From Schoenoplectus triqueter (taxonomy: Eukaryota; Streptophyta; Magnoliopsida; Poales; Cyperaceae), in NCBI GenBank assembly GCA_964058805.1, contig CAXKVV010001218.1, positions 1 to 31,864 on the forward strand: DNA of 31,864 nucleotides. The letters run 5' to 3'. Below, in pieces: positions 1 to 10,569 of the stretch. Below the pieces are notes generated by a model. It was not told where the DNA came from and searched no databases. It saw nothing but the letters and a program-made list of their open reading frames with translations. Numbering within the stretch: the stretch's first letter is position 1; each line of letters begins with the position of its first letter. The position numbers and the translations under genes were made by a program.

Positions 1-1013
1 AATTAGACTAATTAGTGCTAATCTATAATTAAACTAATTATAACTACATAATTTAAAATTAACACTATAAATCAACTAAACAAAACTATATTAACTATAT
101 TTTAATTATCACTTCAATTATACTAACTAAATCTAACAAAACTACTATTTTTTATAAATTCGATTTTAAATTGAAAATTAAAAATTACCTTCAAAATTGC
201 GACCAAATCGACGGATCGATGGGTTTTTCCAACTCTCCTCCGAATGGTAAGAAGTTTGTTGCAAACAGTTTTCAAATTGGAGCAAAAATATGATAGATCA
301 ATTGTAATTGAGAAAAAAAAAGAAAAAAACTTCGGTTTAGAGTGAAGAGGGCAGAGAAGTGGGAGAGAGATGGAAAGAAAGAGTGATGCGAGCGGGGGTT
401 TAAAGACATGATTGGATCCAAGTTTTGAACTCGATCCGAGCTTCTGAATCCAAGTTTAAAATTTAGGTCTAACAGGGGAATCCGGCTGAAGGGTTACCAA
501 ATTTCGTACTTCTTTTTATTTATTACAAAAAAAAAAACTGTTCCGCTATAACCATCTGACCACTCAAAGATATACTCTTCTGCTACCAACAAAAGCCTCC
601 ACCACACAACATATTCTTTTAATAATAGTCTTCATTATATGGAGAGAACGTCAAAGATCTTCTCCGATGGTTCAAAAGACATTCCGACACTTCTACACAT
701 TATGTTTCTCCTAAACTCTCATGGGAGATTTTCTTAAAATTTTTATTTTTTTGCACTCGTTGTAACTTTATTATAATTAATAAAAATATCAAAAGGTAGA
801 GGCTAGATTTTTATTTTTATTTTACTCAAAAAAGGAAGGGAAATAGCTGTATGAAAGAATTGATTTTTTTTACATCACATTTTAGTAGAGTTTACATCTT
901 CTCTTTAAAATTTAAATAATTTATGATAAAGTGAATATTTTGTTTTTAGCACTACCCATTAATATATTGGTTTACATGGGAGCTCTATTTTAGCATTTTA
1001 TATCATGTTGGTT
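1..1013. other. AT-rich intergenic DNA, no gene seen
   Basis: No reading frame with coding character on either strand. Bases 190-500 are GC-richer and purine-rich, with a run of GAGAGA/AAAGAAAG around 340-385. This looks like the edge of an old repeat, but no termini or target duplication can be seen, so it is left unassigned. Confidence 0.5.
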
Positions 1014-1752
1014 TAGGAATGACAATGGTCTAAATAGATGAGTAAAATCACCAATCTTGTTATCTAACTCGTCCATCAAAATCACATATATATTTTGCCT
1101 GACTTATATCCTCCGGTCTATTAATAAAATTCTGCCTACATGTTAATTTTTTCTGGCCCAACCCTGCCCGTCCAGACCCATCCTCTAGTACAGCTTTTCA
1201 AAATCGGTAGAAAAACATATTTTTTGAACATTTTAGGTTTCAAATTTGTAAAAAACTTTAAATATCAAAATGAAAGTTTTTATTGTTTCGAATCTATAAA
1301 ATTTTATTTTATTTTAATATTATCTTTTAGTATAAAGTTATGATTAAAAAATATCTAGAGGTTTGAAGTTTTTCAGTAGTTACGGCCTTCATAAATATTA
1401 ATTTTTGAGATTGAAATATTCTATTTTTGGAAGAACTCAAATTATAAAAATGGTAGATAAAGTTATCATATTTTAGAGAATTTGATTTTGTATTGGTTGA
1501 ATTTTTGAGTTATAAGATATGATATCAAGATGTTTATTAAAATAAATTAGTGTTATATTAAAGTTATATATAATATTAGTATAAACATGAATAAATTATG
1601 TATATATAATTATATTGGGCTGGACGGTCGGAGCTAACCACAAATTTGTATCCGTCTCGGCCTGTAAAATAATTCGGACTGGATGGATCGGACGGACCGT
1701 GAGCTATATTATCATCATATATCGGTCGATACGGCTATATTGCCACCTTTTA
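1014..1752. mobile_element. Degenerate hAT-like non-autonomous element (candidate)
   Basis: The left end reads TAGGAATGACAATGG. The right end (ATTGCCACCTTTTA) read in reverse complement begins TAAAAGGTGGCAAT, so the two ends are imperfect inverted repeats of the TAGGGGTGNCAAT type common in plant hAT elements. Subterminal GC-richer stretches (1157-1186 and 1617-1700, with GGACGG and CGGTCGG motifs) are also typical of such elements. The flanks (GTTGGTTT on the left, GTTGATTA on the right) match at 6 of 8 positions, which would fit a decayed 8-bp target duplication. No transposase coding sequence is visible. This is an old copy if real. Confidence 0.35.
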
Positions 1753-2300
1753 GTTGATTACTGAGCAGTCTCGGAATCTTACAACATGTTTGGCCTCACT
1801 CGATTAGATATAACTCATAAAAAGTAAAATTTGACTTTCTCGTGTCATAGTTGCCAAGTCCCAAGATGTGGAAATCACAAAATATGTTTGTCTTTGGCCT
1901 CACTTGAGGTGGCAGCGAGCAAGTGATTTGATTCCGGTGAAGCCGACAGTTGCAAGCTCTCTCCTCTGTGTCTATCAGCCACAGCGCCAGCTGCAACACA
2001 ACGCGTCAGACACTCAGAGGGCAGTCCGTCGGCAATCGTTTTGTTTTCTTCGGTTCGAAAGCCTGTAGGCTGTAGGCAAGGGGGGGCAAGGGGCAAGGGG
2101 CAAAGAGCAAACCCATCATCGCATCATCACTGTGTGAAAAGGCGGACACTGTACGCGTGGGGCTGGGTCGCATCGGGAGCGAGCGGATCAGCGAGACAGC
2201 GATGCATGAAATATTTAGCGTGTCGGTAGACGGTAGGCATCGTCCTCGGGTCGAATTAGTGGAAGTACGAAAGGATAAGTAAAGAGTAAAGACCATATTT
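1753..2300. other. GC-richer intergenic patch without a coding frame
   Basis: Bases about 1900-2260 are much richer in G and C than the surrounding DNA, with G runs at 2079-2100. Overlapping open frames occur on both strands here, but none exceeds about 96 codons. None resembles a known protein, and their overlap is what high GC in a stop-poor patch would give. It may be a decayed gene or promoter fragment. One 16-bp string here recurs at 11070 with one mismatch. Confidence 0.4.
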
Positions 2301-4807
2301 GATAAATAATTTTTAGAGGATCGGGTTTAAAAAAAAGGTTTTTAAGAGGTGAATGTAATCTTTAAGAAGTTTAATTTTTATTAAACCTTTCAGATTTAAG
2401 AGTTCAAAAAAGAGTTGACGGGTAATGATTTGATGTATTCTTTATACTGATTATGTATTTTTAATATTAATTTATATTTATATAAAATATTAAATTATAT
2501 TTTGAAGATAAATCATATAATTGTAGTTAATTAAAAAATAATATGAATATGAAAAGGGTTTATGGGTTTGATAAGGGTCGGATCTAGAAATGACTGAATA
2601 AAGTTAGGTTTATATAGGTAAGAGTCAGAAGGGCTTGCTTTTTGAAATCTGAGTCTGGTCTTTACTATTAGTTAGGGTCAGACCAAACTTGTGAGGGCCG
2701 AGTACAAGTCAGATTTTTTGAAGGGTCAGCTGGTCGAATTTAAAAGCTGAGCCCCAAGCGAAAAAAAAATTGTATCACATTTTACTAAAATTTTAAATAC
2801 GTATTCCTTAATTATTAAATGAAAAAAATAGATGGAATATATTGATACCACTTGCGACATCATGGTGGATTTTTACGTATTATTTCTTGTGTTTTTTATA
2901 TAATATAGTTAATTTGAATAATAAAACAGATAAAATATATTAGTATATTGTCCATGTTTTATTATGGGTGATTTTATATTGTAATCTTTCCACATCAAAA
3001 ATTAAAAAAAAATATCATTATATTTCAATACAAAATATAATAACAAACAAACTAAAAAATAAATACAATTAATTAATTATTTGTATGTAGTAATCATAGT
3101 TATCTTAAAAAAATATATAATTAAATTTTAAATTTGATAAATTCTTCAATGAATGATGTCTTTTATTTTTTTCATATATGCATGTTGAATTTAAGAATTT
3201 CTGAGAGAAACTATACTCTATAATTTATACTCTATAATCTATATTCTAGAATTAAAAAGAAGTGCTTCGAATCATTGCTATTTGACTCGGAAATAAATAT
3301 TATAAATTCTATAAATTTTAATGTACATCATGTGTTATGAATTTAATAAAGACTAATATTTTTGTATAATCTATCACATTATAAAAATTCTCTAATATAT
3401 TTAACTATTTCAAAAATTAATCAATGAATTTTAGTCAATCTGACTGTTGCAGAATCATAATACTTATACGCTTAATAAAAAACAGAGATAGAGATAATCA
3501 ATAATATAAATCAATAGTTGTTAATATAAACAGTAAAATCAGACTGAATAATTATTCAAACAACAAACACGATAGAATCAGATTTTTATGAGCACAACAA
3601 CTGGCAACCTGCTATAAAATTGTGTTTTTCGCTAAACATAGTTAACTTCAACAATAAAATGATAACATGAATAATAAATAAAGTAATATGAATAATAAAT
3701 GATCGAAACTACGTACTTGATACAACATTGTTAATGACATCTGATTCTATTTATTTACCTATTGACGGGACTTTTTTTTAATTCTTAATACATAAAGAGG
3801 GTTAAACTTCTTAATACAACAATGTTAATGACATCATCACTTCTTTTTACTATTGATTTTGTTTAAGTCTTTTCATCTATTTGAATCCAATGGTTCATAT
3901 AAAATAGTTTCACCCTCCTTATTTAAAATAATATGTGTAATAAACTTAAAAGTGAAATTTAACTTTTAAAAGATTCATTTTTTTAAAATTTTTATTTGAT
4001 TATTTATAGATTATTATATATTTAATTATATTTATTATTATTATTATCATTATTATTTGACTTTTTAAAAATATTGTGTATAAATTTTTTAATATAAAAT
4101 TTTATTAAATATATTTTATATTTTATATTATTAATTATTTATTTGAGGATTATCTTGTTGGGTCAAAGCCGAGTAACAACTCTAGTTTATATAATTCTCA
4201 AAAATGAATCTTGCTGTTCAAGTGAGTATCTTCAATTCAAATGGTTTGTTTTGATTCATAATTACAGAAAAAAACATTAACTGCAAGCAAATAATTAAAA
4301 TTTAGAATAATGTAAGTTGTAGTTAACTAATATATCTGGAAGGCGAAACAACCCAAAATATATAACAGCTGGAAGGTGATATGGTTAAATAATATATGTT
4401 TGCTGATGCTACTGAACAAGTGTTCATTGTTGAAATTGAGTGTCAAGATATCCTACAATTTAAATATTTAGTAGATAGCTATAGCACACAAAAAAAAAAT
4501 TTAGTAACAATGCTAGATACTGACAGCAAAATATGTTTTTTTCGGGTTGGGGTTATGCCTATACTGTCAAATTAATAGACGTGCCCAATATAGCACTGTC
4601 CGTTAATTTGATAATTAATATTGATGCAATTCAATTTTTGACATTGAGCAAATACATCCGGAGCAAAAGACGAGAACAAATTTTGGTCTTTTGTCAACTA
4701 TTAACACCTCAACTTCAGCAGATCTTACCCACAAAATAGGATGAATTTCCACAATAATAATTGCGATTAAAATGCTGTAGTTATATATATTCCAATTCTC
4801 ATCAAAT
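2301..4807. other. AT-rich intergenic DNA with decayed repeats
   Basis: No gene is seen. Bases 2310-2760 contain scattered AGGGTC/GGGTTT-type motifs on one strand that resemble the subterminal repeats of decayed hAT elements, but no ends can be defined. An imperfect direct repeat built on ATACAACA(T/A)TGTTAATGAC lies at about 3720 and 3813, roughly 93 bp apart. The rest is A/T-rich with no structure I can interpret. Confidence 0.45.
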
Positions 4808-4866
4808 GCATTTGATAAAAAAAAATGAATTCATATGATCACTCTTTATAGAGACAGGACTTGTTA

Positions 4867-6139
4867 ATAAATGTCCGTTTGGCAAATCAAGGAATAACTT
4901 TGAAAGAGTGATAGAATAATGTCTTTTTGAAAGGGTGGTAGAAGAGTGATATTCTTGACTATTCGGAAGAGTGAAAATATTATTTTGACAGTTGTTAATC
5001 AGAATAATTAAAATATGGATAATTATGATACTAATAATGATGATGATAATAAAAATAATAATAAAATAATATAATAATAGTAATTATAATAATATAATAT
5101 AATAATAATATAATAATCATAAACATAATAAATAATAATATTCATAGTTGTAATCATAGTAATATAAAAATATATAAACACAATCATAATATAGAAATAT
5201 AATAATAAAAATTATAATTATAATCATACTTATAATAATAATATAATAATAAATAATCATAATTTTAATAATATAATCATAATATAATAATAAAAATTAT
5301 AATTATAATCATAATCGTAATAATATAATAATAATAAATAATAATAACTTTAATAATATAATCATAATATAATAATATAATATAACATAATTAAATAATA
5401 ATCATAATCATAATCATGATAATAATAATAATTATAGTCATAATCATAATAATATAGTAATATAATAATAATATAATCATAACTATAATCATAATATAAT
5501 CATAATATAATCATAATTAAAATTTAATAACAATATAATAATAATAAATGATCATAATTATAACAATTTAATCATAATCATAACATAATATAATAATATA
5601 ATAATATAATAATAAATAATTATGATTATAATAATATAATAATAAAATAATCATATTTATATTCATAATATAATAATATAATACTAAAATTATATTTATT
5701 AGAATATAATAATAATACTGATAGTGATGTTAATATAATAATCATAATCATAATTTAATAATAATAATATAATGATAATAATAATAAATTATAATAATTA
5801 TAATATTAATATAATAATTAATTATAATTATAATATAATATAATAATTAATTATAATTATAATATAATATAATAATTAATTATAATTATAATATAATATA
5901 ATAATAATAAATCATAATCATAGTCATAATTATAATATAATAATATAATATAATATAATATAATATAATTAAACAATAATCGCTATTCCGACGAGTGCTA
6001 ATCCGGTATTCCATCTATAAATTGGTATATCGGATTAGCATTCTTCTACTTAGTCTAAAATTCGTTTGGCAAATTAATTCGTCGGAATAGGAATTCTATT
6101 CCTACATTTTGCTATTCCATGGAGTGTCAAACAAACCCT
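4867..6139. mobile_element. PIF/Harbinger-like non-autonomous element with AT-array interior
   Basis: The left end contains GTCCGTTTGGCAAA and the right end GTCAAACAAACCC (reverse complement GGGTTTGTTTGAC). These are imperfect terminal inverted repeats of the type seen in Tourist/PIF-Harbinger MITEs. TTA flanks both ends (4864-4866 and 6140-6142), the usual 3-bp target duplication of that superfamily. The interior from about 5010 to 5970 is almost entirely degenerate ATA/AAT/CAT trinucleotide-like sequence. The GC-richer terminal regions carry GGAATAG motifs. No transposase is present. The boundaries are supported by comparison with the uninterrupted duplicate at 6174-6273. Class assignment rests on a short TIR and a 3-bp TSD, so it is an inference. 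Confidence 0.6.
5795..5905. repeat. Short tandem repeat inside the AT-array
   Basis: About three near-identical copies of a ~35-bp unit built from TAATAATTAATTATAATTAT occur in a row. They show recent local expansion within the otherwise degenerate array. Confidence 0.6.
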
Positions 6140-6273
6140 TTATATGAAGGTGCATTTTTGCTGATGGGACCTTGCATTTGATGAAAATTGTATTCATATC
6201 ACTCTTTATAGAGTAGGACTTGTTATTATCTATACAAAATTTACGAAGGTGCATTTTTGCTGACGGGACCTTC

Positions 6274-6649
6274 AACATTAATAAATTTAACTGGCACACG
6301 TTTTATAGGAACAAAAAGCCTTAAGAAGTAAAATTTAACGGCCAATTCAATGAAATCCAGTAATTCCACAGTTATCAAACTTTAGACTTGAATTTTATAC
6401 CTACCACGCCGCCACTCCACCCCATGTAGAACAAGTACTGTACTATCAAGGGGTAAACACAGCACGCAACATCCGGTGCTGTCAAGCAATTCTAGCTTTG
6501 GATTTTACTTCTCAAGTGACGAAGCTACTGTTTATGGATCTCTCAATCATTTCCAGGAAAGTAGGTTGTCTCGGCTTGTCCAAATTTTCTTAGATTTCGG
6601 AGAGCTGATATAGTCAGCACTCAGCACCATATTTGTGGCTTATTTTATT
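6274..6649. other. Intergenic DNA, nothing recognised
   Basis: Moderate GC (about 6400-6620) with no open frame of note and no repeat that I can match elsewhere in the window. Confidence 0.4.
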
Positions 6650-7040
6650 GTGTGGGATATTTGATAGTGGGTTATTTTCACAAACTTGATAGTGAATTTT
6701 TAAATAAATATTAAATAATTTTTAAAAATAAAAATAAATTTATAGATATATTCTTTTACCTGTAGATTGATAGTGTTTTAAATTTTATATAATTTTATTA
6801 TATTTGATAGTCTATTAAAGACCGTTGAATTATAATTGTTGCAAATTATATAAAATTGTGATGGTTTTTGATGAACTATCAAACTATAATGTAATTATAT
6901 AAAATTTAAAATCATATCAATCTATAAGTTAAAGAGCATATTTATAAACTTTTTTATTTTTAAGATTTTTATATATTTATTTAAGTACACATTGTCAAAA
7001 TTGTCAAAATAACCTATTATCTATTATCAAATCCTCATCC
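6650..7040. mobile_element. Mutator-like fold-back MITE, copy A
   Basis: The 391-bp element is flanked by exact 9-bp direct repeats TATTTTATT (6641-6649 and 7041-7049), the target-duplication length of the Mutator superfamily. The element is nearly palindromic along its whole length. The left half (GATAGTG, GTTATTTT, TTTAAATAAATA, AGATTGATAG) reappears inverted in the right half. It is related to copies at 7957, 8607 and 10206. It has no coding capacity. The fold-back structure should form a long hairpin if transcribed. One reservation is that TATTTTATTTCG also follows copy B, so the flank may partly belong to the family. Confidence 0.7.
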
Positions 7041-7180
7041 TATTTTATTTCGAGGAAAGTCCAATGGACTAAACTATTACGGTTGGTTGAATTGAGTCCT
7101 TGAACTTTTTTTTCGGTTCAATCGAACCCTTGAATTATTGCAATTGTTTCACCTCCCCTTCCATCAATTCCTTCGTTATA

Positions 7181-7218
7181 GTTGTTAACGTGTCAGATAG
7201 TTGTTAACGTGTCAGATA
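7181..7218. repeat. Exact 19-bp tandem duplication
   Basis: GTTGTTAACGTGTCAGATA occurs twice head to tail with no mismatch, so the duplication is recent. It lies between MITE copy A and the fold-back at 7327. Confidence 0.9.
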
Positions 7219-7326
7219 GATTTAGCTTTTATTTGTTAAAAAAACTAACTTTTTCGCACAAACTTTTCATCTTCATTTCTCTGTCTCCCTTTTTGCTACT
7301 TCTCTTGTATCTCAGTTTTTTTTTAT

Positions 7327-7631
7327 TAATAATTATTATTAAATTAATATTATTAAAAATAAGAGTGAAAACCGTAAAATTTCAAATATACGAATGGCAG
7401 CGCGTCACTGGCAGTGGCGCGGACGAAACGCGCCACTGGCAGTTTGGACGCGTCCAAACCCCATGCAAGTGAGACGGAGAGACGCTGCGCATTTTGTATA
7501 TATAAGCAAACGCGCCACTGACAATGGGGCGTTTCAAACACACCACTAACAATGACGCTGTCATTCATATATTTAAAATTTTACGGTTCTCACTCTTATT
7601 TTTAATAATATTAATTTAATAATAATTATTA
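7327..7631. repeat. Fold-back element with 70-bp arms and GC-rich palindromic core
   Basis: The left arm 7327-7396 and right arm 7562-7631 are inverted copies of 70 bp with only a few mismatches. Key shared strings are AATAAGAGTGA and CCGTAAAATTT. The ~165-bp core is GC-rich, unlike its AT-rich arms. It contains several copies of CGCCACTG(G/A)CA, a near-palindrome at about 7399-7419, and a perfect 18-bp palindrome, GTTTGGACGCGTCCAAAC (7442-7459). Open frames of 60-96 codons cross it on both strands and result from the symmetry; none looks like a gene. No flanking target duplication was found, so the mobile class is unassigned. Confidence 0.75.
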
Positions 7632-7956
7632 CTACTAAAAACTGCTTGTATCTTATTCATGTACATACTAACAAAATCATAAATTCTACAAAATCAACCT
7701 TTTATCTTGTCTATCACTTTCAACTTAAGAACTTCACGAATCCTACTAAAAATGATTTATTGATTTCTACCTTTCTTTTGCTATCCTCTTATCAGAAGGT
7801 GAAAAGGTCAGTCGATTTTAGTCGATTTTTTTCAATCTAAAGAAATAGCTTCGTTTTAGTAAAGGGTTATACAAAAAAAAATGTAATTCAAGATAAAAAA
7901 AAAATAGCTTAATTTGTGCACCAGAGGAATTATAAACGTCACTCAATTAAAAACAA
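7632..7956. other. Intergenic DNA, nothing recognised
   Basis: AT-rich, with a short local repeat of GTCGATTTTAGTCGATTTTT near 7810. No gene or element termini seen. Confidence 0.4.
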
Positions 7957-8327
7957 GGTGGACAATGAGTTATCTTGACAACTTTGATAATGGATATTGA
8001 AATAAATATGAAAAAAATTAAAAATAGAAAAAAAACTTTATAAATATATTCTTCTATCATAGATTGATGGTGATTAAAATTTCATAAATTTCATTATTAT
8101 TTGTTAGTCCATTGAAGATGATCAAAATATTATGCACTTTGCAACGGTTATAATTTAACGGTTTTTAATGTACTATCAAACTATAATGAAATTATATGAA
8201 ATTTGAATAATCATCAATCTATAAGTAGAATAACATATCTATGAGATTTTTTTAATTTTTTTTCATATTTATTTAAAAATTCATTGTTAATATTATCAAG
8301 ATAACCGGTCATTTTTGAACTTTCCTC
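7957..8327. mobile_element. Fold-back MITE, copy B of the 6650/10206 family
   Basis: It shares the family's ordered landmarks: GTTATCTTGACAA near the left end, AAATAAATATGA, AGATTGATGG, GTCCATTGAAGATGATCA, a central ACTATCAAACTATAATG, ATCAATCTATAAGT, and TTATCAAGATAACC near the right end. The two halves are inverted copies of each other. End points are approximate and no clear target duplication was found, so this is an older copy than those at 6650 and 10206. Confidence 0.6.
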
Positions 8328-8606
8328 TTTTATTTTATTTCGTAAAAAAACAAAAGCTATAGCTTATAGCTTAAATCCGAAAAATATCAGAAGACACGAA
8401 TTCTTTTTTCATAGACTGTCACGCAACTTTTGTCTCGTATCAATTCTCATCGTGCTTTTTATTTATTTTGTTTCTTGATTTCTAAATGATCCACGAAATA
8501 CTATCACTTATACTATATAAAATTAAACTATGAACGTTATCAGTACTAGTGATAAATATTTTCTCTCCGTATGAAATCTGAATAAGAAGATATTATATGT
8601 AGGTTT
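8328..8606. other. Intergenic DNA between MITE copies
   Basis: No gene or repeat recognised. The segment contains a short patch of mixed composition (8395-8460). Confidence 0.4.
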
Positions 8607-9030
8607 GGAATCCTTCACAACTATTTATTATGTCTATTGATTCTATGATAATTTTGACAATCAATTTCATATAAATTCATAAAAAATTTAAAATAAAAAT
8701 ATCTTGCAATTATATTTTTAATTTATGAATTAATTTTATTTTAAATTTAATATAATTTGAGTGTCATTTACTATTTCATAAAAAAATATTAAATTTATAC
8801 TGTTAAAATTATCATATAATTATGATGGTCTTTGAAGAAATATTAAATGACACTTAAATTGCATAAAATCTGAAAGACTATCAGTCCAAAATAAATTTAT
8901 ACTTTTAAAATTATTTATAAAGTTTTTTTATTTTTTAAGAATTTATATCAATTCATAAATTTAAATTTAAAATTGCATAAGAATTTTTTAATAATAAAAA
9001 AATCAAAATAAATAGTTGTAAGAGGTTTCC
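8607..9030. mobile_element. Fold-back MITE, divergent relative (copy D)
   Basis: The ends form an inverted repeat. The left end GGAATCCTTCACAACTATTT matches the reverse complement of the right end, GGAAACCTCTTACAACTATTT. The interior is AT-rich and palindromic, with TTAAAATAAA/TTTATTTTAA-type arms and a central TGATGGTCTTTGAAGAAATA resembling the centre of the 6650 family (GTCTATTAAAG / GTCCATTGAAG). No target duplication was found. Membership of the same family is an inference. Confidence 0.5.
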
Positions 9031-10205
9031 GCCCTTACTGCTATCAGTTGTGGTCCTTGTGGACAATAATAAACAACATCCACAAATATACATATCTTCT
9101 GTAGGAAATAATAATTGGACGTTTTTTAATGGATTTTCCAAGTTGTTAAAAAGGATCACCAAAAATCATATCAAGCTTGACTTCTTTTGTTCTGGTCCAC
9201 ATCTTGTTACAAAATCAAAATAGAAATATGTCACTGAAGAAGAAACTCATAATTTAATTCTTAAATAATTTTTTTATATAGAAGATCACAGATTCAAAGT
9301 CTAAACAATTCTTTGGTAAATATTTACAAATGGATTGCTTGACCTTAATTTTTATCTAAAAGGAGCGAACATTGGATGGCAAATTGGTAATGTAGTGCTT
9401 ACCTAGTTAGAAATTTAAAATTGAAGATGTTCAATAAAGTACGGTGTGATTTGAATTTTATAAAGGTGGGCAAATAATGTTTGTATTTAAAAAATATATA
9501 GAATTTTTACTCTTTTTTACTCCCTCAAGTGTTGACCATTCCTGAAAATGTATCCGCTGTCATATTTTTTTTATGGCAGTGATGCTATCCATTTTTATGT
9601 CTATATCTGATTAAAATAATATTTCTCCTGAATCTAAATCAGACCATCCAAATTTCAGCTGACGTCTCAAAAGCTATGGCAGTGATGACATCGTTTTTCT
9701 ATGGTAGCAAATACGAATCTTACCCCTCCCTATCTTGCTTTTTAAAAAAACGAAACTATTTTCAGAAGAGGTAGTCAAACTATGTTTTTTAAGGAAAAAA
9801 AAAGAGAGTATAACACCTATTCCTTCATTAATTTTTTTTCATAATTAAAATCCACAAAATCAAAATAAAAATTAAAGGGCCATCAATGCTTCGAATCATT
9901 ATCTTGTTTATTTCAATTTTTCTACATGAAGAATAATATATTTTTTCGATTTAAAATATCTGAAAGTTTTATTCTCAATTTCTGAATACAGGCGTTAATA
10001 ACAAGATCTGAACATCAAATATTATTCACAGAGTAATTATCAAGTTCGAAATATATGTTTCTGAATGCACGACTATCACATGAGCAAAGTTTCTTTCGTG
10101 ACACATCACATGCGAGCGCGAGAGCCGAGAAGTCATAAAAAACATGTTCTTAAATCTAATGAATATCCATAAAAATATAAACATTTAAAGCATGATTTAA
10201 ATAAA
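9031..10205. other. Intergenic DNA, nothing recognised
   Basis: No coding frame. The string ATGGCAGTGATG occurs twice, about 100 bp apart (near 9573 and 9677), each followed by a T/C-rich run. This is a small direct repeat of unknown origin. Confidence 0.4.
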
Positions 10206-10560
10206 GGAGAGGATGTTCACAGTTATTTTGATAATTTTAATAATAAATTTTTAAATAAATATTTAAAAACTTTATTCCTGTAGATTGATAGACGAGTGTT
10301 TCAAATTTTATGTAATTTTATTTTTATTTTATAGTCCATTAAGGATCATCAGAATTTTATATAATTTATAATAATTATAAATTAATAGTCTTTAATGGAC
10401 TATTAAATGATAATGAAATTATATAAAATTTGAAACAATATGAATCTATAATCTATAAGTAAAACAAATAGCTATATTTTTTTATATTTTAAGATTTTTT
10501 GAATTTATTTTAAATTTTATTGTCGAGATTATTAAAGTAGTGATTGTTAAGGAGTCCCAC
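10206..10560. mobile_element. Mutator-like fold-back MITE, copy C
   Basis: This 355-bp element is flanked by exact 9-bp direct repeats TTAAATAAA (10197-10205 and 10561-10569), which fixes both ends independently of copy A. The termini are GGAGAGGATGTTCACAGTTA on the left and GGAGTCCCAC on the right. The two halves are inverted copies: the AGATTGATAG, AATTTTATGTAATTTT and TAGTCCATTAAGGATCA landmarks recur in reverse complement. It belongs with the copies at 6650 and 7957. No coding capacity. Confidence 0.75.
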
Positions 10561-10569
10561 TTAAATAAA

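Larger units (their letters stand above)
4808..6273. repeat. Tandem duplication (~90-100 bp unit) split by a transposon
   Basis: Unit 1 is 4808-4866 plus 6143-6173, and unit 2 is 6174-6273. Both units start GCATTTGAT, contain CACTCTTTATAGAG and GGACTTGTTA, and end with GAAGGTGCATTTTTGCTGA followed by GGGACCTT. Unit 1 is interrupted right after GGACTTGTTA by the AT-array element at 4867-6139. Unit 2 is uninterrupted and so gives an approximate picture of the pre-insertion site. Confidence 0.8.

Noticed and set aside
1875..2296. Several overlapping open frames in the GC-rich patch
   Set aside because: Frames on both strands overlap and none shows a consistent coding pattern or a known motif; GC-rich sequence lowers stop-codon frequency by chance.
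5000..5970. ATA-type array considered as a centromeric or telomeric satellite
   Set aside because: No fixed monomer or telomere motif; it is bounded by inverted repeats and TTA flanks, so an element interior explains it better.
6102..6299. 65-codon minus-strand frame containing a repeated KVPSAKMHLH motif
   Set aside because: The repeat in the peptide simply reflects the tandem duplicated DNA at 6143-6273 and the element end; not a protein repeat.
7182..7568. Overlapping 60-96-codon frames on both strands
   Set aside because: They cross the inverted repeat at 7327-7631 and mirror each other because of the symmetry; no domain is recognisable.
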